A DNA stretch of 64,000 nucleotides from G965218495 sp965262785 (GCA_965262785.1 OZ253559.1:3968001-4032000); one strand, 5' to 3'; counted from the first letter of the stretch, positions 46,435-55,794 are shown. The notes: a model not told the origin generated them from the sequence alone. Translations and numbers: made by a program.

Positions 46435-47505
46435 TTACCGGTACACGATCTCCGGCACGGCTGTTTCGGCCTCGGCTTGGCGGGCCACTGAAAACACAAT
46501 TTGATCGGCCGCGGCCCGGAACGCCCGCGCCGAAGTGCTTTCGGGCGCTGCAATCACAATGGGTATCCCCTCGTCGCCTGTCTCTCTGAGGCGCTGCTCC
46601 AAAGGCACCTCTCCCAGAAACGGTACGCCGGATGTTGCTGCAAGCTTGCGTGCACCACCCCGGCCGAAAAGATAGTACTTTTTGTCGGGCAAATCAGGGG
46701 GCGAAAAGTAGGCCATATTCTCGATGATGCCCAATACTGGCACGTTTACCTGTTCAAACATGGCAAGACCCTTGCGAGCGTCTGCTAGTGCGACCCGCTG
46801 CGGCGTGGAGACGATAACTGCACCGGTCAGAGAAACCGTCTGCACAATAGTCAACTGGATGTCTCCGGTACCGGGTGGCAGGTCAAGCACCAGAAAGTCC
46901 AGGTCCCCCCACTCTGCATCTCCAAGAAACTGACGTACGGCGCTCGACACCATGGGACCACGCCAGATGACGGCATTTTCAGGATCCACGAGCAGCCCCA
47001 TAGACAGCAGGCGTACGCCGAACTTGTAGAGCGGAATGATTTTACGCGCCTTGTTTACCTTCGGCTTTTCATCCTCTACCCCGAACATTGTCGGTACGCT
47101 CGGTCCGTAGATGTCTGTATCTACCAGGCCCGTGCGGAAACCCTGCTGCGCCAAAGCCACGGAAAGATTGGTCGCAACAGTGCTCTTGCCGACGCCGCCC
47201 TTGCCGGACGCCACGGCAATCATATGACTCGCACCCAGGCGAATAGGCGCCTTGCCGCCCTTGCCGCCACTAACCACGCGAACACGAGCATCTGAGCCAA
47301 CGCCATGCGAGGCCTGTATGACCTCTCGACACCGTGCTGGAAGCGATTCGGCAAAGTGGCTGCCCGGATTGGTAACGCTTACCGTAAAAGAGGCAACGCT
47401 ACCCTTGACCTCCAGGTTACGAACCAAGCCTAGCCGCACGATGTCCGTGTTCCGGTCCGGGTCAACAATCGATGTCAGTGCGCCCAGCACCGATTTTCGC
47501 GTCAT
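46435..47505 (-). CDS. Mrp/NBP35-type Fe-S carrier ATPase
   Basis: A 356-residue P-loop ATPase that delivers iron-sulfur clusters. A DUF59/MIP18-like N-terminal domain (about 1-90) is followed by VASGKGGVGKSTVATNLSVA with the deviant Walker A. Walker B FLVLDLPPGTGDIQLT and the later block GIIENMAYF are present. The usual CxxC between the strands is not obvious: the segment after IIENMAYFSPPD lacks two cysteines, so cluster binding is uncertain. ATG at 47505 is chosen. Partner of nfu downstream. Confidence 0.93.
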   Translation of the reverse strand: MTRKSVLGALTSIVDPDRNTDIVRLGLVRNLEVKGSVASFTVSVTNPGSHFAESLPARCREVIQASHGVGSDARVRVVSGGKGGKAPIRLGASHMIAVASGKGGVGKSTVATNLSVALAQQGFRTGLVDTDIYGPSVPTMFGVEDEKPKVNKARKIIPLYKFGVRLLSMGLLVDPENAVIWRGPMVSSAVRQFLGDAEWGDLDFLVLDLPPGTGDIQLTIVQTVSLTGAVIVSTPQRVALADARKGLAMFEQVNVPVLGIIENMAYFSPPDLPDKKYYLFGRGGARKLAATSGVPFLGEVPLEQRLRETGDEGIPIVIAAPESTSARAFRAAADQIVFSVARQAEAETAVPEIVYR

Positions 47506-47527
47506 AGGCAGGAATACAATGTGACCT

Positions 47528-48496
47528 CTAAGACCCCTTGGAGGAGTCGGTTGTTCCTGACGCGTGCGCATGACGCAGCGCAAGGCCGTGCCTTAAATCC
47601 CATCGACTCACACTCGAATGAGCATACCCGAAGTGACGCATCACCCCATCCAAAATCAGCACAGCGCCGGCAAAGACGTCGTCACGCCCCGCCAAAAGAC
47701 GCGGATTGAGCGCTAATACCTCCTTGCGTGTCATCAGTAGCAGGAGGTCGCGCCATGCACGCACGGCTTGCGCAGTCAGCCGGGGCAACGTTGTCTGGGA
47801 TAGTCTGGCCTCGGTTTGGTCCAGCGTCAGCAGCAACCGCTGCGTCAGGGATGCGCCAATGAGCGGGTAGGATGGGGGCAGCACTATACCTTCCAGTTGG
47901 CTCCGTACTACGGCTGTAGCACGTGCAACGGCGTGCGCAGTCGGGGGTAGCCGCTCGAAGAACCGCTCCCGTAGCCGAACAGACCCAATATCCAGGCTAT
48001 ACCGGGCGAGAGCTCCAGGTATTCCTGCGACGATCTCGGTGGAGCCGCCCCCAATATCCAGCGTCACGCACGGTCCGTGCCCTACGGGCAGGTAAGCCGT
48101 AGCACCACGATAACCCCACTCCGCTTCCTCGGCACCCGAGAGGATGGTGTAGTCCAGCCCCGTGTGCTCCTTGACCCATGTCACCAGGCTCGACTGGTCC
48201 CGAATATCGCGCGAAGCACTCGTGCCTACTGCCACGATGCGGTCGGCACCTAAGCGCCTGGATTCTGCCTTAAATGACAACAGTGCTTCGCGAAGACGAT
48301 GCAGCGCAGCCGTGCTCAAGGACCTCGTGGCATCTACTCCCTCACCCAGGCGAATCATCAATACACGCTCTGCCACCACCTGCAACCTGCCGTCAGCAGG
48401 CTTGTCCGCCACCAATAGCTTGGCCGTATTGGTGCCAATATCAATTGCAGCGATGCGAATGGCCAGAAGCGGTTGAGCCTTGCAGACAGCCCCCAC
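47528..48496 (-). CDS. Ppx/GppA-family exopolyphosphatase
   Basis: A 322-residue actin-fold phosphatase for polyphosphate or pppGpp. IAAIDIGTNTAKLLVA is phosphate loop 1, VGTSASRDI follows, and LSGAEEAEWGYRGA and LDIGGGSTEIV are the catalytic blocks. Only the N-terminal Ppx/GppA core is present, with no C-terminal HD domain, as in the shorter family members. The first start codon is GTG at 48496; a later start near the LLAIRIAA segment is possible. It is 22 bp upstream of mrp. Confidence 0.93.
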   Translation of the reverse strand: MGAVCKAQPLLAIRIAAIDIGTNTAKLLVADKPADGRLQVVAERVLMIRLGEGVDATRSLSTAALHRLREALLSFKAESRRLGADRIVAVGTSASRDIRDQSSLVTWVKEHTGLDYTILSGAEEAEWGYRGATAYLPVGHGPCVTLDIGGGSTEIVAGIPGALARYSLDIGSVRLRERFFERLPPTAHAVARATAVVRSQLEGIVLPPSYPLIGASLTQRLLLTLDQTEARLSQTTLPRLTAQAVRAWRDLLLLMTRKEVLALNPRLLAGRDDVFAGAVLILDGVMRHFGYAHSSVSRWDLRHGLALRHAHASGTTDSSKGS

Positions 48497-48555
48497 TAAC
48501 CCCCTTCCTAACTATGAGTTGCGCACGCAAGGCACACTTCACGCAATAGCCATCC

Positions 48556-50379
48556 TCATTCCTGGCTCATCCATACGGTGATGCCCCAGTCATTTGGCCG
48601 GTCAGGCGCGCCGTCCTCAAAATCACCGAAGTGATGCGTTAGATCTGTCACGTACTGGATGAGGTACTCGCCCGGATCAAGGGAGACGTAACCAACAAAC
48701 AAGCGATTCTCGTCCGCCCCACCAGCGGGTACCGTATTGGACATGGTCATCTCCCACGCTGGCTGGCGCTGCCCCATCCGTTGGATCCACCCATAGTCAT
48801 ACCCCCTGTTGTCGTCTATCTCACCCAAGGCGCGAATGCCTACCTGAATCGGCTCTTGTACAGTGAATTGATGTGCTCTCTGCTCATGGGCTCCCAACTG
48901 GCGCCAGTCAATGAGCACTTCTCCGTCGCTAATCTCCGGCTGGACCGGCGCAATGTCTCCATCTCCGCGTGGCCGCTCGGCATCCGGCGGCGGATTGGGC
49001 AATTCCAAAGGCCAAGCCTTCGGCGCGTCACCGTTACGCTCAGTGGTCTCCGAGGGCCACGACCTGTCCACCAGCGTAATCACGCCCTCCGGCGACGTAT
49101 TGGTTACCGGAAACATCGATACACCCCAGCGCTCTGGAAAGTCTGGCTCAGATTCGTTCCACGAATCCCAGGCATGGGAACCGTCCGACTCGTACTCGAG
49201 CATGTACATACCTGGATCCAGCAAGAGAAACGATTCCGTATAGCGGTTTTTGCTTGCCCCGCCTGCATGCTTCGAGTTGCTATAGTCCATGGCCCATATC
49301 ACTTCAGGGAGGTCGCGCTGCTCCCTAGTGAGTCGTGCAAAGTCAAATTCGTCATGCCGCATGACTTCCCCCATACTACAGATGACCACCGCAACATGCT
49401 GTGCGACTTCAAAGCGCTGCGTGATGTCCCGATCATTTCCCACACGCATGATGCTGACGATGGGCTGGCGTGACTGCCACGGGTCAAACGGCTCGATGGC
49501 GCTCTGGTCTTCGGCCAAAATCCTTAGGCCCCAAGCCTCGGGGGCCCACGGAGGGTTGCCGAGCCAGCGGCTATACGCATGTGAGCGATCCGTTTCTGCC
49601 ACTGCCCGGTAGACGCCGTCCGCCAATGTGACTTCGCCGCTGAACCTGCGGTTGTACGGGAGGCCACCGGCAGGCTCAGACTCCCTGCTAGTGAACGACC
49701 ACACACGCTGCCCACTCACAATGTTCTCGATCCAGGAGTGATCATTCGGCTCATCGTTTGAATCCTGCTGCACTTGGCCCGTAGCGGCTATTTTCACAGT
49801 GGTAGGCTGCACGACCTCGAATAGGTAGTCGCGGTGCTCGTTATTTCTCAACCGGGTTGCGTCCCAAACCACAGAAGAACCAACTGCGTCGTCCCGTACA
49901 TGGTCTATGAGACGGGCAGGCGCATTCTTCTCTGCCGGGCGTAGCACAAATTGCCACGCATCGCGGTCCCGACGCAACTTGCGCCCACCGTGTCTAAGCA
50001 ATTGCCCATGCGAGGAAAAAAAAGCCTCGTACTGACCGCTTTCAAGAACAATGGTATCGGCCTTGACGCGGCGCAGCGCCCCCTTTCCAGCCAATAAAGA
50101 CTGATGCTGCATATCCCAGACGGCCCTGCCGTCGGGCGCGCTGATAATCCATGCACTGGCTGCGAGTCCCGATGCACCCGAACGCTCGTCCGCAGAGCCC
50201 GTGGCACTGACAACCATGACGGTGGATTCGTCGACCTCAAACGCGGCTTTTTTTAGCGTGTAGGGTTTCAGGTTAGTCATGACGACCAGCCCCTTGGGCT
50301 TGGGCGGTCCAAGTACGAGTCGGCCGCAGACTAGCACTGCCAGTACCGCTACCAGTATCTTCAGAACCTTCTGAACCAT
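48556..50379 (-). CDS. Protein with four copies of an unrecognised ~100-residue repeat
   Basis: 607 residues. One N-terminal membrane helix or signal (ILVAVLAVLVCGRLVLG) is followed by four similar units at about 45-125, 185-290, 320-425 and 503-603. A unit starts with a F-x-V strand and V-x-I-x-A-x-G-E/Q, then an Asp-rich loop, a W-x-M/F strand, AGGA/AGGL-x-x-NR, L-D-P-G-x-Y, T/S-D-x-S/T-H and finishes PxxPxxWG followed by a hydrophobic strand. Unit 1 is the most divergent and lacks the WG ending. A Pro-rich linker (about 455-485) precedes unit 4. The pattern suggests a beta-sandwich that binds metal or sugar outside the cytoplasm; function unknown. It is divergent from module 2's phosphatase. 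Confidence 0.75.
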   Translation of the reverse strand: MVQKVLKILVAVLAVLVCGRLVLGPPKPKGLVVMTNLKPYTLKKAAFEVDESTVMVVSATGSADERSGASGLAASAWIISAPDGRAVWDMQHQSLLAGKGALRRVKADTIVLESGQYEAFFSSHGQLLRHGGRKLRRDRDAWQFVLRPAEKNAPARLIDHVRDDAVGSSVVWDATRLRNNEHRDYLFEVVQPTTVKIAATGQVQQDSNDEPNDHSWIENIVSGQRVWSFTSRESEPAGGLPYNRRFSGEVTLADGVYRAVAETDRSHAYSRWLGNPPWAPEAWGLRILAEDQSAIEPFDPWQSRQPIVSIMRVGNDRDITQRFEVAQHVAVVICSMGEVMRHDEFDFARLTREQRDLPEVIWAMDYSNSKHAGGASKNRYTESFLLLDPGMYMLEYESDGSHAWDSWNESEPDFPERWGVSMFPVTNTSPEGVITLVDRSWPSETTERNGDAPKAWPLELPNPPPDAERPRGDGDIAPVQPEISDGEVLIDWRQLGAHEQRAHQFTVQEPIQVGIRALGEIDDNRGYDYGWIQRMGQRQPAWEMTMSNTVPAGGADENRLFVGYVSLDPGEYLIQYVTDLTHHFGDFEDGAPDRPNDWGITVWMSQE

Positions 50380-50445
50380 GTCTTGTAGGGCTGGTGCCCG
50401 CGGAATTCTTATGCTATGACCTAGAGTACGTCAGATTCGCGCGCA

Positions 50446-52686
50446 TTGTTACCTGGGCACTTCCGCCAGGATTCAGGCTGTAACAATAGCATCGATCCAA
50501 GAGTATCAAAGACAGAAATACTGCATCTGGGAAGCTTGTCCAAATTTACGATACAGAACCTTTTCTCGCCGCCACGCATCTTGCTAAGGCGCGGCGTGCT
50601 GATCGCCACTTTTGGTTCCCTTTACTTGGCAACTGCCGCCTATCTGCTGCTTATCAAGGGTACGGGCGGTCATCCGTCGCCATTGCTGGAGCTCGTGTTT
50701 CAGGTCTTCGTACTCGGCTGTTACGGATCGCTGTGGTTCCTCCTGGAAAACCTGTTTTGTCGCGAGCGTCCTTCACCGGTACAAGCGTTTTGGCATCTGA
50801 TTGTTGGTGCGGTTGTCTACGTAGCGCTGTTCGTTGCCGTTGTGACGATAATCCCCGGAGGGTTCAATGCAGATAATCAGCCCTTGGCCATCTCCACCAT
50901 TGGCCAGTCCGCGCTAGTTGTACCGGTGTGGATCGCCTTCATCACGTTGCTGATGCTGCGATTCCGGGGGTTGATTCTACACCGAAGAACCAAAGCCACT
51001 GTGCGATCCTGGCGCTGGTTGATCGGACTCCTGATCCTTAATGCAGCTTTGTCAGCAATCTTTGCGGCCTACCCGGAAAGTGAGGTGGAAGGCCCAGTTC
51101 GAGTTGCCGGTGCGGTGCCGCTGTTCGTCCTTGGAGCCATCAATGTATTTCGTGCCTCCTGGGTGGTGCGTCTTTCTGCAGGGCGAAAGGCGCAGACGAT
51201 TCTCATGGCTGTCGTCCTTATGATCTTTTGCTTTTTTGGGCGTGGAAGTCTTGAGGAACCCATTACATTCGGCGCTGCTGGAGCCTACAATCCCGACTTG
51301 CTTCTGAAGTCCTATAGCGTAGGTCTGCACTTCTTCGGTAAATCCGCGAGTGCATTTGGTGTCGTCTACTGCCTGACCTCAATCCTGTCGTTGGCATTCC
51401 ACCTGCCTACTACCGGCGACTTCCGACGGCGGGAGGGAGAGATGGCCGCCATCTATTCGCTGACGGACCTCGTGAAAGAGGTCTTTGATCGGGACAAGCT
51501 GGTTCATACCATCGTGACCTCCGCAGCGAAGGCGCACTCAGCCAGCATAGCGTGGCTGGCCATGCCAGATCCTGACGCTGGACGCTTGCACACGCGCGTA
51601 GTAGCCACACACAACATTGCGCCAGACGCGGCTGAGGCTAAAGTTAACTTGAATGCATTCTACGACGAAGCCGCCTCGACGCAGGAGACGCTCCATCTGG
51701 ATCAGGCGCTAGCCGACCGCCGCGTGTTTGCTCGTCCCGGGGACGGCATCGAATGCTTGCTTATTGCTCCCCTGGCGACACACAAGCTGGTGCTCGGAGT
51801 GCTCTTTGTCGCCAGGGACATTGCCCATGGCTTTGATAAGGAGGACATGCAAGCGGTCAACTCCTTCGCGGCGCAGGCAGCACTCGCGCTGGACAACCTC
51901 CGCCTTTTCGAAAGGCAGGTGGAGCGTGAACGCTTGGCCCGCGAACTCGCTATCGCGCGGGACGTGCAGAAGCGTTTGATTCCTCAGCGCTTGCCGGCAT
52001 TCGAGCACGTCGACGTGGCCGCGGTCAGTGTACCAGCGCACGAGGTTGGTGGGGACTACTACGACTTCGTAGAACTTGACGAACACCGTCTGGCGTTCAC
52101 CGTGAGTGATGTTTCAGGCAAGGGAACCTCGGCTGCATTCTACATGGCTGGCATGCACGGAATTTTTCGTTCGGTTACTCGGGTCGCGCCTGACCCGCGC
52201 GACTTCCTCGCTCATGCTAACCATGTGCTTTGTGAATCGCTGGAGCGCAACGTCTTCATCACGGTCATCTATGGCATTTTGGACCACAAGCAGGATACGA
52301 TCACTCTTGCACGCGCCGGACACTGCCCGGCCATTTTTGCCCGCGGTGACAAGCCTGCGGAATTCTTGCGATCCGCCGGGCTGGGGGTTGGCCTGGACGG
52401 AAGCGCTCGGTTTGAGGAAACGCTTGCGGTGGAAACCGTGACCATGGCGCCCGGCGACGTGGCCGTCTTTTATACCGATGGCGTGGTCGAAAGCCGTAAC
52501 CCTGGTGGCGAGGAATACGGGTACGACAGGCTGTTGGCTGCCGTTGAAGCACGGCGGACCAGCGACGCCGGCGCAATCCACACTGCCCTCCTGGCAAACT
52601 TGCAACAGTTTATGGGGAGCAATCACCAGTATGATGACGACATGACACTACTGGTTTTCAAATGGAACGAATCCTGCCCTACCTAA
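50446..52686 (+). CDS. Multi-pass membrane protein with GAF and SpoIIE-type PP2C phosphatase (module 2)
   Basis: A signalling protein of up to 746 residues. The first half holds about eight hydrophobic segments (such as LFVAVVTIIPGG and PVWIAFITLLMLRF). A GAF domain follows (SLTDLVKEVFDRDKLVHTIV through QAALALDNLRLFE), then a coiled linker (ELAIARDVQKRLIPQRLP) and a SpoIIE phosphatase. Its metal residues are in EVGGDYYDFVEL, VSDVSGKGTSAAFYM, VFYTDGVVESRN and YDDDMTLLVF. TTG at 50446 opens the frame; a later start near 50536 is also possible because the first ~30 residues are not conserved-looking. The STAS gene follows after 70 bp. Confidence 0.9.
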   Translation: MLPGHFRQDSGCNNSIDPRVSKTEILHLGSLSKFTIQNLFSPPRILLRRGVLIATFGSLYLATAAYLLLIKGTGGHPSPLLELVFQVFVLGCYGSLWFLLENLFCRERPSPVQAFWHLIVGAVVYVALFVAVVTIIPGGFNADNQPLAISTIGQSALVVPVWIAFITLLMLRFRGLILHRRTKATVRSWRWLIGLLILNAALSAIFAAYPESEVEGPVRVAGAVPLFVLGAINVFRASWVVRLSAGRKAQTILMAVVLMIFCFFGRGSLEEPITFGAAGAYNPDLLLKSYSVGLHFFGKSASAFGVVYCLTSILSLAFHLPTTGDFRRREGEMAAIYSLTDLVKEVFDRDKLVHTIVTSAAKAHSASIAWLAMPDPDAGRLHTRVVATHNIAPDAAEAKVNLNAFYDEAASTQETLHLDQALADRRVFARPGDGIECLLIAPLATHKLVLGVLFVARDIAHGFDKEDMQAVNSFAAQAALALDNLRLFERQVERERLARELAIARDVQKRLIPQRLPAFEHVDVAAVSVPAHEVGGDYYDFVELDEHRLAFTVSDVSGKGTSAAFYMAGMHGIFRSVTRVAPDPRDFLAHANHVLCESLERNVFITVIYGILDHKQDTITLARAGHCPAIFARGDKPAEFLRSAGLGVGLDGSARFEETLAVETVTMAPGDVAVFYTDGVVESRNPGGEEYGYDRLLAAVEARRTSDAGAIHTALLANLQQFMGSNHQYDDDMTLLVFKWNESCPT

Positions 52687-52756
52687 GCCGTACTGACGTA
52701 ACTTTGTTGGCGACAACAGTCGTAAGTGTATACAACACGCATCCACTGCAGCAGCA

Positions 52757-53119
52757 ATGAGCAATTTTTCTGTAGCCTTTCAGCGCCACGGCGACATTCG
52801 GGTACTCGCCTTGAAGGGGGAGTTGGATGCCCATACGGCCACGGAACTAGAGGAGGCCATTGAAAAGTGCAAAAGCGATCGCGAATTCAGCATTGTGATC
52901 GACGGCGAACACTTGGCGTATATCTCCAGTGCGGGCCTGGGAGTGTTCATGGCTTTTATCGAGGAAATCCGAGCCGAGAGCGGGGACATCAAGATTGCCG
53001 CACTGCAGCCCAGGGTGTTTAACGTGTTTGACCTCCTGGGCTTCCCCATGCTCTTCGATATCGTTGACGCCGTTGATGAAGCCGTGCGCCTGTTCGGCAG
53101 GAAGCCAGGCGGTCAATAA
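52757..53119 (+). CDS. STAS-domain anti-sigma factor antagonist (module 2)
   Basis: A 120-residue RsbV/SpoIIAA-like protein. LKGELDAHTATELEEAIEKC is the N-terminal part and EHLAYISSAGLGVFMAF has the phospho-acceptor, expected Ser58. It is followed six bases later by the RsbW-like gene, so the order is phosphatase-antagonist-kinase, opposite to module 1. It shares only fold-level similarity with the module 1 STAS protein, which argues for separate partners. Confidence 0.92.
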   Translation: MSNFSVAFQRHGDIRVLALKGELDAHTATELEEAIEKCKSDREFSIVIDGEHLAYISSAGLGVFMAFIEEIRAESGDIKIAALQPRVFNVFDLLGFPMLFDIVDAVDEAVRLFGRKPGGQ

Positions 53120-53124
53120 GCAAC

Positions 53125-53571
53125 GTGTACGGCCCAACCTCCGACCTAGTGGCTGCCTCCACCTTCACTCTTGCGGTAACGAGCTCTCTGCGCCACTTGC
53201 GCCAGGTACGACGTTTTGTGGTGCGCCATGCTACGAATGCAGACTTTTCGGACGATGCTGTAGAGGCTTTCAAGTTGGCAGTGGACGAAGCGTGTACGAA
53301 CATCATTAAACACGCCTATGAAGGCAAGTCCGGGCACAAGGTTGAGATCACAATCATCGTGGATCCTAGCTGCTTTACAGTCCGAATCTGCGATGATGGC
53401 AAGCCGTTTGACGCAAGTACCTATTCTGAGCCCCAACTCCGGTTGTTGACGAAGCAAAGGCGATCTGGTGGCCTGGGCGTCCATATAATCCGTCGCCTCA
53501 TGGACCAGGTCGAATATCGCACACGCGACGGCAAGAACGAGATTTGCCTCGTCAAGTACCGCCGGCAGTAG
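53125..53571 (+). CDS. RsbW-like HATPase, anti-sigma kinase (module 2)
   Basis: A 148-residue kinase of the HATPase_c_2 fold. The N-box LAVDEACTNIIKHAYEG (Glu55, Asn59), the G1 box with ICDDGKPFD (Asp90, Gly92), and the G2 lid SGGLGVHIIRRLMDQ are all intact, unlike in module 1. It should phosphorylate the STAS protein next to it and bind an unseen target. GTG start at 53125. The last 20 bp overlap the end of menG on the other strand. Confidence 0.92.
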   Translation: MYGPTSDLVAASTFTLAVTSSLRHLRQVRRFVVRHATNADFSDDAVEAFKLAVDEACTNIIKHAYEGKSGHKVEITIIVDPSCFTVRICDDGKPFDASTYSEPQLRLLTKQRRSGGLGVHIIRRLMDQVEYRTRDGKNEICLVKYRRQ

Positions 53572-54307
53572 TACACGCCTGGTCAGGCTCGCGTCCGATA
53601 TACAGCGATGCCACGCCGAGGGTAAGCGTGCGCGCGCTAAGGTCGGTGAAGCCCGCTGTACGCATACGTGCAAGAAACTCGTCACCATGCGGGAAGACAC
53701 GAATCGATTCGGGCAGGTAGGAATATGCACCTCGCACTCGTGAGAGCGTCCGCCCCACCAGCGGCAGCACGAATCTTGTGTAGAGCAGGTAAACGAACGT
53801 GAACATGCGACTTTTCGGCTGACTGAATTCCAGCACGATGAGTCTGCCACCTGGCCGCAACACCCGACGAATTTCCTCTAGGCCACGACCAAGATCCTGG
53901 AAGTTGCGTACGCCAAAGGCCACCAATACCGAGTCAAACATGCTGTCCTCGAACGGCATGTCTTCTGCGTCGCCGCGCGCAAAGCTGACGCAATCGGATA
54001 CACCTCTTCGCACAGCTTTTTCGCGCGCAACTGCAAGCATAACTTCCGAGATGTCCAGGCCAATGACCTCCGTAGGGTGCAGGCGAAGTATTTCGAAGGC
54101 CAAATCACCAGTGCCCGTAGCCACATCCAGGATGCGCCCTGCGGATTCGGTACCCAAGGCACGCACCGCAGCCAAGCGCCATCTCCGGTCAATCCCGAAA
54201 CTCAGGACCCTGTTAAGCAAATCATAGCGGGGCGCGATGGCGTTGAACATCGCCTCGACCTGTTCTCGCTTCCCCGGCTTCTCACCTGTCGGCGGATAGC
54301 ACTGCAT
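53552..54307 (-). CDS. menG: Demethylmenaquinone methyltransferase
   Basis: SAM-dependent methyltransferase of 251 residues for the last step of menaquinone (or a similar ubiquinone step). FNAIAPRYDLLNRVLSFGIDRRWR is the UbiE/MenG N-terminus. ILDVATGTGDLAFEIL is SAM motif I and LRPGGRLIVLEFSQPKS is the later family signature. Assigned to menaquinone because the lineage suggested by the window normally uses it; ubiE is the alternative. It begins 3 bp after the DUF1460 stop, so the two are co-transcribed. Confidence 0.93.
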   Translation of the reverse strand: MQCYPPTGEKPGKREQVEAMFNAIAPRYDLLNRVLSFGIDRRWRLAAVRALGTESAGRILDVATGTGDLAFEILRLHPTEVIGLDISEVMLAVAREKAVRRGVSDCVSFARGDAEDMPFEDSMFDSVLVAFGVRNFQDLGRGLEEIRRVLRPGGRLIVLEFSQPKSRMFTFVYLLYTRFVLPLVGRTLSRVRGAYSYLPESIRVFPHGDEFLARMRTAGFTDLSARTLTLGVASLYIGREPDQACTTAGGT

Positions 54308-54310
54308 GGG

Positions 54311-55180
54311 CTACTGCCCCGAGCGAGGGTCCACGGGACGGGCAACGATGATTCCGATCTGAACCTTGTTGCCTTGGACATAGGCTGCCAAGTCCGGCGA
54401 AACTATCACGCCACCCGAGGTCGAGGCATGCAGCATGCCGAAGGTGCCGTCGGGCTGGGCAAAAGCCAGTCCAGTGTGGGTTACGTCAAGCCCATTGATA
54501 TGCGTGCTCAAGGCCAGGATGTCTCCGTCGCGAAGAGCATCGTAAAACAAATGGATTCTGTCCTGAGGAATATGAAACAGCGCCACTCCCTCCAAGCCTC
54601 GTTCCATTTCTATGATCCCGCGAAACAGGCTGTCATTCGCCGCTAGGCGCGGATAGCTGTCGCGGTGGCTCGACATGAAGTTGAGGGTCTTATCCAGCGG
54701 CACGCCGCCGGAAGCGCGCGTGATGTCTTTTACATGACCGCGGGCCTGATTGTCGGTGATCCACTCGGTGAAATAATGCAGGCGGCTGCAATAGCCGTCG
54801 ATATCGCCAGCCCGATAGCGAATTGACTTCAGGCGCTGCCGAAAGGAGCTGAAATCATACTCCGCCGCCGCCACGCCGAAGGCCATCGCGAGAACGACTT
54901 CAACGTAGAGCACGCAGTCAAATTGCGTGAGGTCAACCACGAGCTTTTCTTCGGCCGACTCGTCCAATAGCCCAGCTGCATACGGCTGGCCCAGAAACTG
55001 TAGCCCAATGGTGCGCATGATCTTCTCCAGTGGCTCTTCATGCAACCCTGACTGGCGCGCCTGACTCATGATGCGGCTGAATAGCTGTTCAGTCGCTGCA
55101 GTCGTCCCTGACTGGCCATGCGCGCACCAAGCCCCGATCATCAGCATGGCAAGGACTGCTATGCGTTTTGCTATTCTCAT
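54311..55180 (-). CDS. DUF1460 family protein, likely exported amidase-like
   Basis: A 289-residue protein with a signal peptide (RIAVLAMLMIGAWCAHG). It resembles the DUF1460 family, a NlpC/P60-like cysteine hydrolase fold; Cys in LTQFDCVLYVE and His in THTGLAFAQPDG are candidate catalytic residues. The family has been linked with N-acetylmuramoyl-alanine amidase activity, so a cell-wall role in the periplasm is inferred. ATG at 55180 gives the signal peptide. It is upstream of menG by 3 bp, with no obvious shared pathway. Confidence 0.8.
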   Translation of the reverse strand: MRIAKRIAVLAMLMIGAWCAHGQSGTTAATEQLFSRIMSQARQSGLHEEPLEKIMRTIGLQFLGQPYAAGLLDESAEEKLVVDLTQFDCVLYVEVVLAMAFGVAAAEYDFSSFRQRLKSIRYRAGDIDGYCSRLHYFTEWITDNQARGHVKDITRASGGVPLDKTLNFMSSHRDSYPRLAANDSLFRGIIEMERGLEGVALFHIPQDRIHLFYDALRDGDILALSTHINGLDVTHTGLAFAQPDGTFGMLHASTSGGVIVSPDLAAYVQGNKVQIGIIVARPVDPRSGQ

Positions 55181-55284
55181 GGTAGATCGAATACCTGTAC
55201 CTTCCTTGACATGAGCTGCGACCGCGCTTGACGCGCGGACCTTTGCGCTGCGGTTTACTCCCATTGCCTGCTAAGGTTTGTGCC

Positions 55285-55794
55285 ATGCATGCTGCGCCCC
55301 AGGACTTTGTGGTTACGGTCGGTGACCGCTCATTTGTCATCCGCGTACTGGAAGGGCACGTCATGATTGACGGCAAGACCGTGTCTGTGTCCTTGGAGAA
55401 GGTCGCCGGCAACCTCTACAGTTTGATTCTGGACCAGGCCAGTTATGACGTTGTTCTAGGTGAGAATGGCGCCACCACGCTGGTCAGTATCGAAGGAATC
55501 CCGGTCCGGGTAGAGGTAAAGGACACCAAGGCATTGCTCCTGGAGAAATTTTCTGAGCACCGTGGAGCAAGAGCAAACGCGCAGAGCCTGCGTGCCCCCA
55601 TGCCCGGGCTTGTTCTCCGTGTCAGCGTCCACGAAGGAGATGCCGTTAAGGGAGGACAAGGAATTGTCGTGCTGGAAGCCATGAAAATGGAAAACGAGCT
55701 GCGGGCGCCTACCGCGGGCGTGATACGCAAAGTTCATGTAACGGCAGGGGACGCGGTAGCAAAGAATGCACTCCTAGTTGAATTCGCAAACTAG
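55285..55794 (+). CDS. Biotin carboxyl carrier-like protein, solitary
   Basis: A 169-residue carrier. The C-terminal biotinyl domain has RAPMPGLVLRVSVHEGD and the biotinylation site Lys134 in LEAMKMENELRAPT. The first ~85 residues are a beta-rich region as in the alpha-subunit tail of acyl-CoA carboxylases. No biotin carboxylase or carboxyltransferase gene is adjacent, so its complex must be encoded elsewhere. The carrier-only layout resembles methylmalonyl/propionyl-CoA carboxylase carriers. ATG at 55285 is used. The gene is divergent from DUF1460. Confidence 0.9.
   Translation: MHAAPQDFVVTVGDRSFVIRVLEGHVMIDGKTVSVSLEKVAGNLYSLILDQASYDVVLGENGATTLVSIEGIPVRVEVKDTKALLLEKFSEHRGARANAQSLRAPMPGLVLRVSVHEGDAVKGGQGIVVLEAMKMENELRAPTAGVIRKVHVTAGDAVAKNALLVEFAN

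Noticed and set aside
55222..55238. Hairpin CCGCGC/GCGCGG upstream of the biotin carrier
   Set aside because: Short, very GC-rich and not followed by a T-run; likely chance in GC-rich DNA.
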